Source: Notamacropus eugenii (taxonomy: Eukaryota; Chordata; Mammalia; Diprotodontia; Macropodidae). Taken from it: 64,000 nt of DNA. Below, in pieces: positions 63,691 to 64,000 of the stretch (positions are counted from its first letter, which is position 1; each line of letters starts with the position of its first letter). The notes beneath the pieces are model-generated. The model saw only the letters and a program-made list of their open reading frames with translations. It had not been told where the DNA came from and ran no database searches. The stretch covers positions 98,027,067 through 98,091,066 of the forward strand of contig NC_092879.1 of the NCBI RefSeq assembly GCF_028372415.1, written 5' to 3'. A program made the translations under genes and the position numbers.

Positions 63691-63824
63691 AGAAACTAGG
63701 AGAAAAAGAACAGTTGAGCTGACCTCCGACCTTCCTGTTGTCTGCAACCTCAGCCTGGCCTCCCCTAGCCAGGGACCTAATCCTCAACCGTCCCTTCTTC
63801 TTACTTGAATAGCGCTAAAAAACA

Positions 63825-64000
63825 AACAAGGGAACAACACAACACAGCACAGTACAACATAGCAACACAGCACAACAAAGCACAACCCAGCATGAGACAA
63901 CTAAGCAAAATACAACAAAGCACAACACAAGCCAGCACAGCACAGCACAACGCAGAACAACAGCTAAACACAACTAAGTATAAGACGGCACAGTCCAAAA
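63825..64000. repeat. Degenerate AC-rich pentamer repeat
   Basis: Irregular tandem units of the ACAAC, ACAGC and GCACA type running to the window end. The minus frame at 63,801-63,998 is only its translation. Confidence 0.9.

Noticed and set aside
63445-63747. A 100-codon gene on the minus strand
   Set aside because: No homology can be recognised. At most part of it is a leader exon, kept as a low-confidence feature.

Overview
The window looks like nuclear DNA of a marsupial (metatherian mammal). No bacterial or viral gene organisation is present. About two thirds of it can be assigned by eye to old vertebrate repeats. These include L2 and CR1 LINE relics, MIR-type SINEs, tRNA-derived SINEs that share the RTE/BovB-type 3' tail typical of marsupials, marsupial-type L1 3' ends, ERV LTRs and palindromic hAT-like MITEs. 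The only protein genes recognised are KRAB/C2H2 zinc-finger genes on the minus strand, so this is part of a KRAB-ZNF cluster.

Layout. 1-3.3 kb: old SINEs and one probable LTR. 3.39-4.11 kb: a CpG-island promoter with three ETS sites and no recognisable gene attached. 4.8-11.5 kb: MIR, L2, a tRNA-derived SINE, an L1 3' end and a hAT-like palindrome. 12.0 kb: a small GC-rich spot with a perfect NRF1 palindrome. 12.3-20.0 kb: six solo LTRs of one ERV1-like family, most with clean 4-bp target duplications. One of them sits in the last exon of a dead KRAB-ZNF gene that runs on the minus strand from 24.6 kb (KRAB-A) through 21.3 kb (KRAB-B) to 17.4 kb (about ten finger relics). 22.07-22.62 kb: a further solo LTR of a second family. 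26.23-42.34 kb: five full copies and one partial copy of a 3,128-bp tandem unit, almost perfectly identical.

43.28-48.60 kb: a small KRAB-ZNF gene that appears intact. Its four inferred coding exons join in phase to 341 codons with five good C2H2 fingers. 45.1-57.3 kb: mainly long L2 relics, an L1 3'-UTR insertion, SINEs and simple repeats. 57.88-58.48 kb: a second CpG island with NRF1-like and RFX X-box motifs, the best candidate promoter for the minus-strand gene or for an unseen plus-strand neighbour. 58.7-63.1 kb: CR1, L2 and SINE relics and a third, decayed KRAB-A exon at 62.2 kb. The window ends in a degenerate AC-rich pentamer repeat.

Biology. KRAB zinc-finger proteins bind DNA, often retroelements, through their fingers and recruit TRIM28 through KRAB. 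The pseudogene and the intact gene share exon layout and 3' ends and look like tandem duplicates. The most unusual structure is the 3.13-kb array. Each full unit carries an inverted pair of consensus ETS sites inside otherwise non-repeat DNA. Its near identity means either a very recent amplification or an assembly artefact.
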